Shown: piece by piece, positions 50,486-59,627 of the stretch | How positions within the stretch are numbered: the stretch's first letter is position 1 | Layout: the number at the start of each line of letters is the position of its first letter | From: Novosphingobium resinovorum | GTDB lineage: Bacteria > Pseudomonadota > Alphaproteobacteria > Sphingomonadales > Sphingomonadaceae | DNA: 64,000 nt | Assembly: GCF_001742225.1 (NCBI RefSeq) | Contig: NZ_CP017078.1 | Location: 248,001-312,000 of the forward strand | Reading direction: 5' to 3' | Position numbers and translations under genes: made by a program | The notes under the pieces: generated by a model | Seen by the model: the letters and a program-made list of their open reading frames with translations, nothing else | What the model was told of the DNA's origin: nothing | Databases searched by the model: none

Positions 50486-50553
50486 GGGCAAATCCGTCAC
50501 ATTAGGGTGGCTTTGCCCTCGTACAGTAACATTGGTGACGGAACCACCCTTTT

Positions 50554-50574
50554 GTGACATGTCGTATATGTCAC
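50554..50574. promoter_or_regulatory. Inverted repeat in the putative res/promoter region
   Basis: GTGACAT (50554-50560) and ATGTCAC (50568-50574), seven bases apart, between tnpR and the tnpA remnant, where Tn3-family elements carry their res site. Confidence 0.5.
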
Positions 50575-50627
50575 TTCCGATCGTCACGTTCGGGTGCACC
50601 CAAATGGTGCGAGCGGAAAGGCCCCGG

Positions 50628-51431
50628 TCAGGCAGCAAGCCGCCCAAAATCGATCCGGCTATTCAGATCGAGGTCGAAGCGGCCATAAGGATTGACGTGG
50701 CTGTAAATCAGCGGTGTGAGGCCGCGATAATCATCCGGCGTCATCCGGCCCGTCCATTTCGGTTCCACCAGCACGCTCTGAAGCATTCGGGTGTTCACAT
50801 AGACAAGCGACGCTTGCAGCAAATGTAGCGCCAGGACCGAGAGCTGCTGCTCATCGATGCGGTTAGTGGCGATCTCGCCGCCCTTGCCGAAGAAAACGAA
50901 CCCATTGGCACTGTTCCAGTTTTCAACGACATTCAGGCCTTCATGAATTTCGCGGCGGAAGGACTCCTCGCGCAGATACCGGCACAGGAAGATCGTCTTG
51001 ACCGCGCGGCCCAGCTCACTCAACGCCTTGTAGGTCGGGTGCATCACCTCGGAGCGGCTAAACCGGCGCAGGATCGCCTCCGGGTCGGCGGTTTTTGTCT
51101 GCATCGCGGCTGCATATTTGACCATCTCGTCATATTGCTGCTCGATCTCATCCCAGTTGATCGGACTGGAGAGGATCGGCTGCAAGTGGGGAAGCCGCGT
51201 TCGCATGCCGACATCGGGAAGAGCCAGCTTCTGGCGAGCGATCGCTTTCAGGCGGGGTGCAAGCTCAAATCCGAGAAGCCGGCAAAATGCAAAGCCAACC
51301 GCGCTTTGGCCATGACTATCAACATATTGTCGCTGGATTTCCATGTCGGTGCAATGGCGCAGCACGCCCTCGATCATGGAGGCGACCTCGGAGGAAGAGC
51401 AGCTGTCAACGGCGGAGCAAAAGTCGGCCAT
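50628..51431 (-). pseudogene. tnpA: Tn3-family transposase TnpA, C-terminal part
   Basis: About 267 of some 990 residues: [100 protein letters not shown] and [20 protein letters not shown]. The frame is intact but the rest, with most of the catalytic core, is gone. The IS21-type element begins about 25 bp upstream, so it likely replaced it. Confidence 0.9.
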
Positions 51432-51462
51432 TCGGCGGCGTAAAACCAGGCCACGGTGTTAC

Positions 51463-51515
51463 ATGCCGGGGGGAGTGGCGTGAGGGCGTAGCCCGAAGGC
51501 CACTCCCCCCGGCAT
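51463..51515. repeat. Strong hairpin at the left end of the IS21 element
   Basis: Perfect 17-bp arms beginning ATGCCGGGGGGAGTGGC and GCCACTCCCCCCGGCAT with a 19-base loop, just behind the istB stop. No T-run. It may block read-through from outside. Confidence 0.6.
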
Positions 51516-51526
51516 TGGCTTGATTT

Positions 51527-52294
51527 TCAGGGTCTGGTTTTGGCCTTTCGGGCCCGGCTGTGAGCGAGGCGATAGCTTTCGCCGTTCATCTCGAGGATGC
51601 TGACGTGATGGGTCAGACGATCGAGGAGCGCGCCTGTGAGGCGCTCGGATCCGAAGGTTTCAGTCCATTCGTCGAAGGGCAGGTTGCTGGTGATCAAGGT
51701 GGAGCCGCGCTCATAGCGCTGGGAGATCAGCTCGAACAACAGTTCGGCACCGGTCTTGGAGAGCGGTACGAAGCCCAGTTCGTCAATGATGAGCAGCTTG
51801 TATCCGGCCATCTGCTTCTGGAAGCGCAGGAGACGCCGCTCGTCGCGCGCCTCCATCATCTCGCTGACCAGCGCCGCCGCAGTGGTGAAGCCCACCGACA
51901 GTCCTTTCTGGCATGCTGCCAGCCCGAGCCCCAAAGCTACGTGCGTCTTGCCGGTGCCCGATGGCCCCAGAGCGATGGCGTTCTCACGCCGCTCGATCCA
52001 CTCGCAGCGCGCCATCTCGAGCACCTGCATCTTGTTGAGCCTGGGGATAGCGGCGAAGTCGAAGCTGTCGAGGCTTTTGACGGCGGGGAAGCGCGCGGCC
52101 TTGATGCGCCGCTCGACCATACGACGCTCCCTGTCGATCATCTCCATCTCGACGAGACGGGCGAGGAAGCGGATATGATCGACGCCTTCAGCGGCACATT
52201 GCCGGGCGAGCTTGTGATGCTCTCGCAGGCACGTAGGCAGCTTGAGTGCCTTGAGATGGTGAGCGAGAAGAATCTCCGGTGCCTGATCGCTCAT
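51527..52294 (-). CDS. istB: IS21 helper ATPase IstB
   Basis: 255 aa from MSDQAPEILLAHHLKALKLP. NAIALGPSGTGKTHVALGLG is the Walker A, LLIIDELGFVPLSKTGAELL the Walker B, and SQRYERGSTLITSNLPFDEW follows. It loads and regulates the IstA transposase. Overlaps istA by 4 bp. Intact. Confidence 0.95.
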   Translation of the reverse strand: MSDQAPEILLAHHLKALKLPTCLREHHKLARQCAAEGVDHIRFLARLVEMEMIDRERRMVERRIKAARFPAVKSLDSFDFAAIPRLNKMQVLEMARCEWIERRENAIALGPSGTGKTHVALGLGLAACQKGLSVGFTTAAALVSEMMEARDERRLLRFQKQMAGYKLLIIDELGFVPLSKTGAELLFELISQRYERGSTLITSNLPFDEWTETFGSERLTGALLDRLTHHVSILEMNGESYRLAHSRARKAKTRP

Positions 52295-53799
52295 GCGGCC
52301 TCCTGCCTGTCGGACAGCAGGCTCATATAGGCTCTGGCAAAGGTCTTCTCGACCGTCGTGCGTGGCAGGAAGGGATAGACGTCCAGGTCCAGCCTGGGCG
52401 GCACGCGTTCGACCCGGCACAGGACCAGGTGCCTGACGGCATCGAAGCCGATGGCGCCAAGGTCGATGGCCTGTTCCACCGCCGCCTGGAGATCGGCGAT
52501 GGTGAACGTTTCCAGCAGGCGCAGCACCTGTACATATTCGCGCCTGCCATGTTTGTGCATGCGCCCTTCCATCAACCGCTGGAGCGTCCCGAACGCTTCG
52601 GGCAGGTCCCAGCCCTGCAAAGGGGCCGCCTGGTCGAATGCGTTGATCTTCTGCTCAATCAGCGGGAGATAATGGAGCGGGTCGAAGATAACCTCCTCGC
52701 GGGCATGGCAACGCGGGTGACGGGCGATGACCTCGCTGCGGCATCCGATCACCACCGCATCGACATAGGCCCTGATCCAGACTTCCTGATGGCCCCAGGC
52801 CACCGGAACCGAATAATCGTTGGTCCTGTAGCGCACCAGGGATTGCGAGGAGACCCGCCCCCCGGTCTGATCGCAGGCCTCGAAGGGTGTAGCGGGCAGA
52901 GGCTGCATCGCCGCCAAATCGCGCTGCAAGCGCTCACCGATCGTCTCGCTCTCCCCGCGCACCTTGTCCTGCTGGCGCCTGCGGCATTGCTCCTCCAGCC
53001 ACAGGTTGAACGCCTCCCAGGTCGGGAACTTCGGGATCGGCACCATGAAATTGCGGCGGCAGTAACCAACCAGCCCTTCCACATTGCCTTTCTCGTTCCC
53101 CTTGCCCGGGCGGGCATAGCGGTCGCGGATCACGTAATGCGACAGGAAAGCGCTGAACAGCGTGGCACGCTTGCGCGTGCCGTCTGGCAGGATCTTCGCC
53201 ACCAGGCAGCGATCGTTGTCATAGACGATCGAGCGCGGCACCGCGCCGAAGAACGCGAAGGCATGGACATGTCCGTCCACCCAGGCCTCCGCCACCGCCG
53301 CCGGATAGGCTCGCACATAGCAGGCATCACTGTGCGGCAGATCGAGCGCGAAGAAGTAAGCCTTTTGCTCCACCCCGCCGATCTCCACCAGCGCTTCCCC
53401 GAAATCGGCCTGCGCATCTCCCGCCGGGTGCGCCAGCGGCACGAACATCTCCCGGCTGCGTTGCTCGCGCTCCCGGATGTAATCCTTGATGATCGTATAG
53501 CCGCCGGTAAAACCATGTTCGGTGCGCAAACGGTCGAATACCCGCTTCGCCGTATGGCGCTGCTTGCGCGGGACACCGCGATCCCCCTCAAGCCATCCAT
53601 CGATGATCCCCACAAACCCGTCCAGCTTCGGGCGCTGCGGTGCAGACTGACGCCGGTAACCCGGCGGCGATGAAAACGACAGCATCTTGCGCACCGTATC
53701 GCGCGACACATTGAAACGCTTCGCCGCCGCCCGTTGGCTCATGCCATCCGCGCAAGCCAAACGGACCTGAAGATAAAGTTCCACGCTGTAGATCCCCAC
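52291..53799 (-). CDS. istA: IS21 transposase IstA
   Basis: 502 aa, MGIYSVELYLQVRLACADGM, HTH SQRAAAKRFNVSRDTVRKML, DDE core GDAQADFGEALVEIGGVEQK (D), RSIVYDNDRCLVAKIL (D) and RPGKGNEKGNVEGLVGYCRR (E), and a C-terminal beta-barrel. Full-length and intact. Confidence 0.95.
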   Translation of the reverse strand: MGIYSVELYLQVRLACADGMSQRAAAKRFNVSRDTVRKMLSFSSPPGYRRQSAPQRPKLDGFVGIIDGWLEGDRGVPRKQRHTAKRVFDRLRTEHGFTGGYTIIKDYIREREQRSREMFVPLAHPAGDAQADFGEALVEIGGVEQKAYFFALDLPHSDACYVRAYPAAVAEAWVDGHVHAFAFFGAVPRSIVYDNDRCLVAKILPDGTRKRATLFSAFLSHYVIRDRYARPGKGNEKGNVEGLVGYCRRNFMVPIPKFPTWEAFNLWLEEQCRRRQQDKVRGESETIGERLQRDLAAMQPLPATPFEACDQTGGRVSSQSLVRYRTNDYSVPVAWGHQEVWIRAYVDAVVIGCRSEVIARHPRCHAREEVIFDPLHYLPLIEQKINAFDQAAPLQGWDLPEAFGTLQRLMEGRMHKHGRREYVQVLRLLETFTIADLQAAVEQAIDLGAIGFDAVRHLVLCRVERVPPRLDLDVYPFLPRTTVEKTFARAYMSLLSDRQEAA

Positions 53800-53815
53800 A
53801 CCTCCCTGACTTGGC

Positions 53816-54368
53816 AGAAAGGCTTCAAGGTGGACGACTTTTACGCCGCCCGCAGCAGGACTATCCCGCCGCTAGCGTGGCCGAATATTGCTCCGCCGTT
53901 CTCAGGAAAGCCTGCCTGGAAGCGATAACACAGAGCACGACCGGAATAATCGCGGAAATTTCCAAGATTGCCTCAGACGATAGCCGTTCGGTTCATGACC
54001 GACTTTGCGACGCGATTACGCGCATAATCTATTTTTATTCGGACCATCCCTATGTGAGGGATTTTGTCGTTCGGCACGCAGCGGATAGGTCTGAGCGGTC
54101 GACATTGGTTACGGAACAACTGATCCATCCTGCCTATGAAAGTTGTCGGACGCTTTACGAGGCCGGAATCGCTCAGGGCATAATCAGGGCCAGTCACCCT
54201 GCGCTCTTTTTCGCGTTGCTGAGCGCCGCTGCCAATCAACCCGCCAGCTTTCCTACTGTCCTGCGATCGCTTGCTCCCGAGATCCCTGAGGACGCCGCCC
54301 GAATTCTCATCGCAGAGACCATCGTCGAGACTTTGCTCCACGGCGAGCCATGCGCTCCGCCGCGGTGA
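53816..54368 (+). pseudogene. TetR-family regulator, N-terminal HTH disrupted
   Basis: WQKGFKVDDFYAAR near 53814-53855 recalls the WQKGF segment of a TetR HTH but lies in another frame than the rest: YPAASVAEYCSAVLRKACLE, DRLCDAITRIIYFYSDHPYV, RDFVVRHAADRSERSTLVTE, YESCRTLYEAGIAQGIIRAS and PEDAARILIAETIVETLLHG, a TetR_C ligand domain. The upstream DNA-binding half is missing, replaced by the IS21-type element. It lies 119 bp before phaC on the same strand and was probably the operon's regulator. Confidence 0.65.
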
Positions 54369-54487
54369 ACCTCAAAGGGGAGGTACTTAACCTTTCTGCA
54401 GGCTGCCGAGCGCCTGCGCAAAGAAACACAGCAGAGGGACTCGCCTGCTCGCAGGCATTGCCGCTCTGCCGCCGCAGGAGATTGAGC

Positions 54488-56239
54488 ATGTCGATCGATG
54501 AACACCAAACCGACCCCCTCGACGGCCTCGCCGAGACGCTCGATCACGCAGCGGCTGCCATGGTGGCTCAGGCAACGCATGGCCTGTCTCCCGCAACGCT
54601 TGTTCAGGCATGGTCGGACTGGGCGCTCCATCTCGCCATCTCTCCGGGCAGGCAGTTGCAACTGGCTACCAAGCTGGGTCGCAAATATATGCGACTGGCT
54701 GATTATGCAGCCCGGCGCGCCGGCGATCCCGACACCCTTCCCGCAATCGAGCCGCTGCCCCAGGACCGCCGCTTCGACGACCCTGCCTGGCGGGAACAGC
54801 CCTATGATCTTCTCGTGCAGGCATTTCTGCTGACCCAGCAATGGTGGCACGCCGCCACGACGGGCATAAAGGGCGTGGACCGTCATCATGAAGACATGGT
54901 TGCGTTCGCGGCCCGCCAAATCCTCGACATCGTCGCGCCGACGAACATTATCGCGGCGAATCCCGTGCTCCAGAAGCGGATCGTCGAAACAGGCGGGCGC
55001 TGCCTCATCGACGGCATCGAGCATCTTTTCGAGGACATGAGCCGCCTTGCACGAGGGGAATCACCGGCGGGAGTTGAGGCGTTCCCGGTTGGCGAGACTG
55101 TTGCCGCGACGCCAGGAAAGGTCGTCTATCGCAACGAACTGATCGAACTGATCCAGTATGAACCGACGAGCGGGATGGTCCATCCGGAGCCGGTGCTGAT
55201 CGTGCCCGCCTGGATCATGAAATATTATATTCTCGATCTTTCGCCGGACAATTCGCTGGTCCGCTGGCTGGTGGGCCAGGGTTACACGGTCTTCGCCATC
55301 TCCTGGCACAATCCGGGCAGCGCCGACCGCAACCTCGACATGGACGCCTATCGACGGCTGGGCGCGATGGCAGCGATCGATGCCATCCACGCGATCTGCG
55401 GCGACGCGCATATCCACGCGCTGGGTTATTGTCTCGGGGGCACATTGCTGTCCATCGCCGCAGCCGCAATGGCGCGCGATGGCGACGACAGGCTGGCGAG
55501 CGTCACCCTGCTCGCGGCCCAGACCGAGTTCAGCGAACCCGGAGAACTTGGCCTTTTCATCGATGAGTCCCAGCTCAATCTGCTCGAGAACATGATGTGG
55601 AGCCGGGGCTATCTCGACAGCAGCCAGATGGGCGGTGCGTTCGAGATTCTGCGTTCGAACGATCTCGTCTGGTCGCGGATCCTCACCGAATATCTGATGG
55701 GCGAGCGTGCGCCCATGAACGATCTCATGGCGTGGAACGCCGACGGCACGCGCATGCCTTATGCCATGCACAGCCAGTATCTGCGCCGTCTGTTTCTCGA
55801 TGATGATCTGGCCGAAGGCAAATACAAGGTCGACGGCCGGGCTATTTCCCTGTCGGCGCTGCGCAAACCGATGTTCATCGTAGGAACCGAACGCGACCAT
55901 GTCGCGCCGTGGAAGTCGGTCCACAAGATCCACATGCTCTCCCCGGCCTCCATCCGCTTCGTGCTGACAAGCGGCGGTCACAATGCCGGCATTGTATCGG
56001 AGCCGGGCCACAGGGGGCGTCGCTACAGCGTGCTCGATCGTGTGGAAGACGGCCCCGTGCTCGACGCGGAGGAATGGCTTACGCGCGCCGAGCCGCATGA
56101 GGGAAGCTGGTGGACCGCCTGGGGCGAATGGCTGGTCGACCATTCGAGCGAGCCCGTCCCGCCTCCCCCGATGGGATCGCCCGACAAGGGATATCCCGCG
56201 CTCTATCCGGCACCTGGCCACTATGTGAAGGAGCGTTGA
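54488..56239 (+). CDS. phaC: Class I poly(3-hydroxyalkanoate) synthase
   Basis: 583 aa from MSIDEHQTDPLDGLAETLDH, with AGGAG 8 nt upstream. It polymerises 3-hydroxyacyl-CoA to PHA on granules. The N-terminal PhaC domain has WREQPYDLLVQAFLLTQQWW; the alpha/beta-hydrolase core has LIVPAWIMKYYILDLSPDNS, HALGYCLGGTLLSIAAAAMA (Cys nucleophile in GxCxGG), FIVGTERDHVAPWKSVHKIH (Asp) and TSGGHNAGIVSEPGH (His). First gene of a tight plus-strand operon. Frames extend upstream, but the ribosome site decides this start. Confidence 0.95.
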   Translation: MSIDEHQTDPLDGLAETLDHAAAAMVAQATHGLSPATLVQAWSDWALHLAISPGRQLQLATKLGRKYMRLADYAARRAGDPDTLPAIEPLPQDRRFDDPAWREQPYDLLVQAFLLTQQWWHAATTGIKGVDRHHEDMVAFAARQILDIVAPTNIIAANPVLQKRIVETGGRCLIDGIEHLFEDMSRLARGESPAGVEAFPVGETVAATPGKVVYRNELIELIQYEPTSGMVHPEPVLIVPAWIMKYYILDLSPDNSLVRWLVGQGYTVFAISWHNPGSADRNLDMDAYRRLGAMAAIDAIHAICGDAHIHALGYCLGGTLLSIAAAAMARDGDDRLASVTLLAAQTEFSEPGELGLFIDESQLNLLENMMWSRGYLDSSQMGGAFEILRSNDLVWSRILTEYLMGERAPMNDLMAWNADGTRMPYAMHSQYLRRLFLDDDLAEGKYKVDGRAISLSALRKPMFIVGTERDHVAPWKSVHKIHMLSPASIRFVLTSGGHNAGIVSEPGHRGRRYSVLDRVEDGPVLDAEEWLTRAEPHEGSWWTAWGEWLVDHSSEPVPPPPMGSPDKGYPALYPAPGHYVKER

Positions 56240-56242
56240 GCG

Positions 56243-57667
56243 ATGGCCGGTCCAGCGATGATCGAAAACCGCACCTTCGATGAAATCGAAGTTGGCGACA
56301 CCGCATCGGTCACACGAACGCTCGAGCCGGAAGACATTCAGCTTTTCGCCCTGGTGTCTGGCGACGTCAATCCGGCTCACCTCGACGCGCAATATGCCGC
56401 GACCGACATGTTCCGCCACGTCATTGCCCACGGCATGTGGGGCGGCGGCCTCATCTCCGCCGTCCTCGGAACGCAACTACCCGGTCCTGGCACCATCTAT
56501 CTGGACCAGTCGTTGCGCTTCCGCCGCCCCGTCGCACCGGGCGACACGATCACCGCCTCGGTCACCGTCGTCGAGAAGCGTGCGGAGAAGAAAATCCTGA
56601 TCCTCGACTGCCGCTGCGCCAACCAGCATGGCGAGGATGTCATCACTGGCCAGGCCCAGGTGATCGCGCCCGGCGAAAAGGTGCTGCGCCCGCGCGCGGA
56701 GCTGCCGGACGTTCGCCTCAACGATCATGACAAATATCGCCGGCTGATGGAGCTTGCCGGTGGTAGCGATCCGGTCCCGACGGCGATCGTGCATCCTTGC
56801 AGCGAAGCCGCCATCACTGCGGCGCTCGATGCGGCGCAAGCCGGATTGATCGCCCCGATCCTCATCGGGCCCGATGCGAAGATCAAGGCCGCAGCCACTG
56901 CGGCCTCGCGCGCGATCGACGGTTTCCGGATCGTGCCGGTGGCGCACAGTCATGCCGCAGCGGCCAAGGCGGTGGAACTGGTGCGCACGGGCGAAGCGCA
57001 GCTCGTCATGAAGGGATCACTGCACACGGATGAACTGATGGGCGCGGTAGTCTCTTCCGCTACAGGCCTTCGCACCGAACGACGGATCAGCCATGCCTAT
57101 GTCATGGACGTGCCTGGCCGGCCGACACCGCTCATCATTACCGATGCCGCTATCAACATCGCCCCCTCCCTCGAGGAAAAGGCCGACATCATCCGCAACG
57201 CCATCGATCTCGCGCATGTGATCGGCATGGAGGCGCCCAAAGTCGCGATCCTCGCTGCGGTCGAAACCGTCAACCCGGCAATGCCTTCGACGCTGGATGC
57301 GGCGGCGCTCTGCAAGATGGCGGATCGCGGGCAGATCAGCGGCGGCATTCTCGATGGACCCCTCGCCTTCGACAATGCGGTCAGCGAGGCCGCGGCCAGG
57401 GAAAAGGGTATCGTTTCCGAAGTTGCGGGCCATGCGGAAATTCTGGTCGTGCCCAACCTCGAAGCCGGGAACATGCTGGCCAAGCAGCTCACATTCCTGG
57501 GCGGCGCCGACGCGGCCGGTATCGTGCTTGGCGCGCGCGTGCCGATCATCCTGACGAGCCGTGCCGACAGCCTGCGCACGCGTCTCGCGTCCTGCGCAGT
57601 GGCGGTGCTGATGGCGCGCGCCGTGACGCCGGCAGCCCCTGGATTGCCCGGGGGCAAGAGTGCATGA
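56243..57667 (+). CDS. MaoC hydratase-phosphate acetyl/butyryltransferase fusion
   Basis: 474 aa. Residues 1-150 form a MaoC/PhaJ (R)-enoyl-CoA hydratase: RTFDEIEVGDTASVTRTLEP, LVSGDVNPAHLDAQYAATDM, FRHVIAHGMWGGGLISAVLG (His/Asp site). Residues 165-465 form a phosphate acyltransferase: TAIVHPCSEAAITAALDAAQ, VMKGSLHTDELMGAVVSSAT, DAAINIAPSLEEKADIIRNA, AAVETVNPAMPSTLDAAALC. It could make (R)-3-hydroxyacyl-CoA for PhaC and exchange CoA for phosphate. Three bases after phaC, 4-bp overlap with ackA. ATG at 56258 is an alternative start. Confidence 0.92.
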   Translation: MAGPAMIENRTFDEIEVGDTASVTRTLEPEDIQLFALVSGDVNPAHLDAQYAATDMFRHVIAHGMWGGGLISAVLGTQLPGPGTIYLDQSLRFRRPVAPGDTITASVTVVEKRAEKKILILDCRCANQHGEDVITGQAQVIAPGEKVLRPRAELPDVRLNDHDKYRRLMELAGGSDPVPTAIVHPCSEAAITAALDAAQAGLIAPILIGPDAKIKAAATAASRAIDGFRIVPVAHSHAAAAKAVELVRTGEAQLVMKGSLHTDELMGAVVSSATGLRTERRISHAYVMDVPGRPTPLIITDAAINIAPSLEEKADIIRNAIDLAHVIGMEAPKVAILAAVETVNPAMPSTLDAAALCKMADRGQISGGILDGPLAFDNAVSEAAAREKGIVSEVAGHAEILVVPNLEAGNMLAKQLTFLGGADAAGIVLGARVPIILTSRADSLRTRLASCAVAVLMARAVTPAAPGLPGGKSA

Positions 57668-58857
57668 AGGCGGTCGTCAGCCTCAATTCCGGCTCGTCGA
57701 GCATCAAATTCTCTCTCTTCGCCATGGAGCCGGGAGGCAGCCTCCAACTCGCGGCCGGCGGAAAGATCGAGAAAATCGGGATAGTGCCAGCGCTGAAGGC
57801 CCGAAGGACGGACGGTACGATCCTGCTCGATCGCACCTGGCCGGATGGCGCAGGCCTTACCCACGCCGACTTGCTGGCCGATCTTTTTTCCTGGGCGATG
57901 CAGCATCCACTTGAAGGCTATGAGATCGCCGCCATCGGACACCGCATCGTCCATGGCGGCACAGAATTTTCCGTCCCGCGGCGCATCGATTCTGAATTGA
58001 TCGACAAGCTGGAAGCACTTTGTCCGCTGGCGCCCCTGCATCAGCCCCATAACCTGGCTGCCGTCCGGGCGATCACCAAGCTTGATCCCGACCTGCCTCA
58101 GGTCGCCTGCTTCGACACCGCTTTCCATCATGACAAGCCAGCCCTTGCCTCTCGTTTCGCAATCCCCCGTGCGCTTCACGACCAGGGCATCCGTCGCTAC
58201 GGTTTTCACGGCCTTTCCTATGAATATATCGCCCGGCGCCTCGCCGCGATCGACCCGGCGCTGGCCTCGGGCAAGGTCATCGCCGCACATCTGGGCAATG
58301 GCGCGAGCCTTTGCGCCATGGCGGCGGGGCAAAGCGTCGACACGACCATGGGGTTCACCGCGCTCGACGGTTTGATGATGGGCTCCCGCTCGGGCAGTCT
58401 CGACCCCGGTGTCGTGTTGCATCTCATGACGCAGATGGGCATGGGCGCCAAGACGATAGAGGATATGCTTTACAGGCAATCGGGCCTTCTGGGCGTGTCG
58501 GGCATTTCCAGCGACATGCGCACGCTTGCCGCGAGCGACGCACCCGAAGCGAAAGAAGCGATTGATCTCTTCGCCTGGCGGGTAGCCCGTGACACCGGCG
58601 CCCTTGCCGCTTCGCTGGAGGGTGTGGACGGGATCATCTTTACTGCTGGCATCGGCGAAAATGACGCGGGCATGCGCAGTCTTATTGGTCGCCGGCTCCA
58701 ATGGCTGGGCCTTGAGATCGATGATCGCGCCAATGCTGCAGGTGAGACGCTGATCAGCGCCCCCGAGAGCCGGATCAAGGCCCTCGTCATCCCCACCGAC
58801 GAGGAACGCATGATCGCAATTCACACGCTCAGCCTGCTGCAGGAGACCGCCCAATGA
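57664..58857 (+). CDS. ackA: Acetate/propionate kinase
   Basis: 397 aa, MKAVVSLNSGSSSIKFSLFA start; IGHRIVHGGTEFSVPRRIDS, ACFDTAFHHDKPALASRFAI, RRYGFHGLSYEYIARRLAAI, VIAAHLGNGASLCAMAAGQS, DTTMGFTALDGLMMGSRSGS and IIFTAGIGENDAGMRSLIGR match the family throughout. Makes ATP and acetate from acetyl phosphate. With the transferase encoded upstream it forms a Pta-Ack pathway next to PHA synthesis. Overlaps fabI by 4 bp. Confidence 0.95.
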   Translation: MKAVVSLNSGSSSIKFSLFAMEPGGSLQLAAGGKIEKIGIVPALKARRTDGTILLDRTWPDGAGLTHADLLADLFSWAMQHPLEGYEIAAIGHRIVHGGTEFSVPRRIDSELIDKLEALCPLAPLHQPHNLAAVRAITKLDPDLPQVACFDTAFHHDKPALASRFAIPRALHDQGIRRYGFHGLSYEYIARRLAAIDPALASGKVIAAHLGNGASLCAMAAGQSVDTTMGFTALDGLMMGSRSGSLDPGVVLHLMTQMGMGAKTIEDMLYRQSGLLGVSGISSDMRTLAASDAPEAKEAIDLFAWRVARDTGALAASLEGVDGIIFTAGIGENDAGMRSLIGRRLQWLGLEIDDRANAAGETLISAPESRIKALVIPTDEERMIAIHTLSLLQETAQ

Positions 58858-59627
58858 CACCGCTTGTAGATCTGACCGGCAAGCGCGGCCTCGTCATCGG
58901 GATCGCATACGAACATAGCATCGCGACAGGATGCGCGGAGGCATTTGCCCGGTGCGGCGCCCGGCTTGCCGCCACCTATCTCAACGAAAAGGCAAAGGAC
59001 TGGGTCCAGCCTGTCGTCGACCAGCTCGGCGTCGAATGGACTGCGCCGTGCGATGTACGCATCCCCGGCGAACTCGAGGCGCTTTTCGGCCAGGTGCAAG
59101 AACGCTGGGGTGGCCTCGATTTCCTGCTGCACTCGATCGCCTTCGCGCCGAAGGAGGATCTCCACGGTCGGGTGGTCGACAGCAGTGCGCAAGGCTTCTC
59201 GACGGCGATGGACGTGTCCTGCCACAGTTTCCTTCGCATGGCGAAGCTCGCCGAACCGCTGATGGCAACGGGCGGATGCCTGCTTTGCGTGACCTTCTAT
59301 GGTTCGGAGCGGGTGGTCGAACACTATAACCTGATGGGTCCCGTCAAGGCGGCCCTGGAAAGCGCAACGCGCTATGTCGCCGCGGAACTGGGCGCCAAAG
59401 CCATTCGGGCACACGCTATTTCACCAGGGCCGATTGCCACCCGCGCCGCAAGCGGAATCGACCGGTTCGACGAGTTGCTCGATCGGGCTGCCGCGCAGGT
59501 TCCCGCAGGAAAATTGGTTGACGTAAGCGACGTCGGCGCGCTGGCCGCCTTCCTCGTCAGCGATGCCGCGAAGCGGATCACCGGCACGATCATTCCGGTC
59601 GATAACGGGCAGCATCTTTTCGCGTGA
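58854..59627 (+). CDS. fabI: Enoyl-ACP reductase (FabI type)
   Basis: 257 aa. MTPLVDLTGKRGLVIGIAYE with the FabI-type GI-x-x-x-x-SIA nucleotide motif, GGLDFLLHSIAFAPKEDLHG, and the active-site tyrosine/lysine pair in ERVVEHYNLMGPVKAALESA, then AISPGPIATRAASGID. Reduces enoyl-acyl thioesters with NADH/NADPH. In this operon it may be a second, plasmid-borne FabI; triclosan-tolerance variants exist, but no resistance can be read here. Overlaps the next gene by 4 bp. Confidence 0.88.
   Translation: MTPLVDLTGKRGLVIGIAYEHSIATGCAEAFARCGARLAATYLNEKAKDWVQPVVDQLGVEWTAPCDVRIPGELEALFGQVQERWGGLDFLLHSIAFAPKEDLHGRVVDSSAQGFSTAMDVSCHSFLRMAKLAEPLMATGGCLLCVTFYGSERVVEHYNLMGPVKAALESATRYVAAELGAKAIRAHAISPGPIATRAASGIDRFDELLDRAAAQVPAGKLVDVSDVGALAAFLVSDAAKRITGTIIPVDNGQHLFA

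Larger units (their letters stand above)
51457..53815 (-). mobile_element. IS21-family element
   Basis: Contains istA and istB overlapping by 4 bp. The left end is placed at TGTTACATGCC (51457); the right end lies shortly beyond the istA start, but I see no matching inverted repeat there, so the border near 53800-53815 is approximate. It lies between the Tn3 transposase remnant and the TetR remnant and carries no visible target duplication. Confidence 0.8.

Noticed and set aside
57097..58860. Long minus-strand frame opposite pta and ackA
   Set aside because: Both plus-strand genes are recognisable full-length enzymes; the frame is an antisense artefact of GC-rich coding.
58854..59627. FabI as triclosan-resistance gene
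   Set aside because: The family is clear, but resistance depends on details that cannot be judged from sequence by eye.
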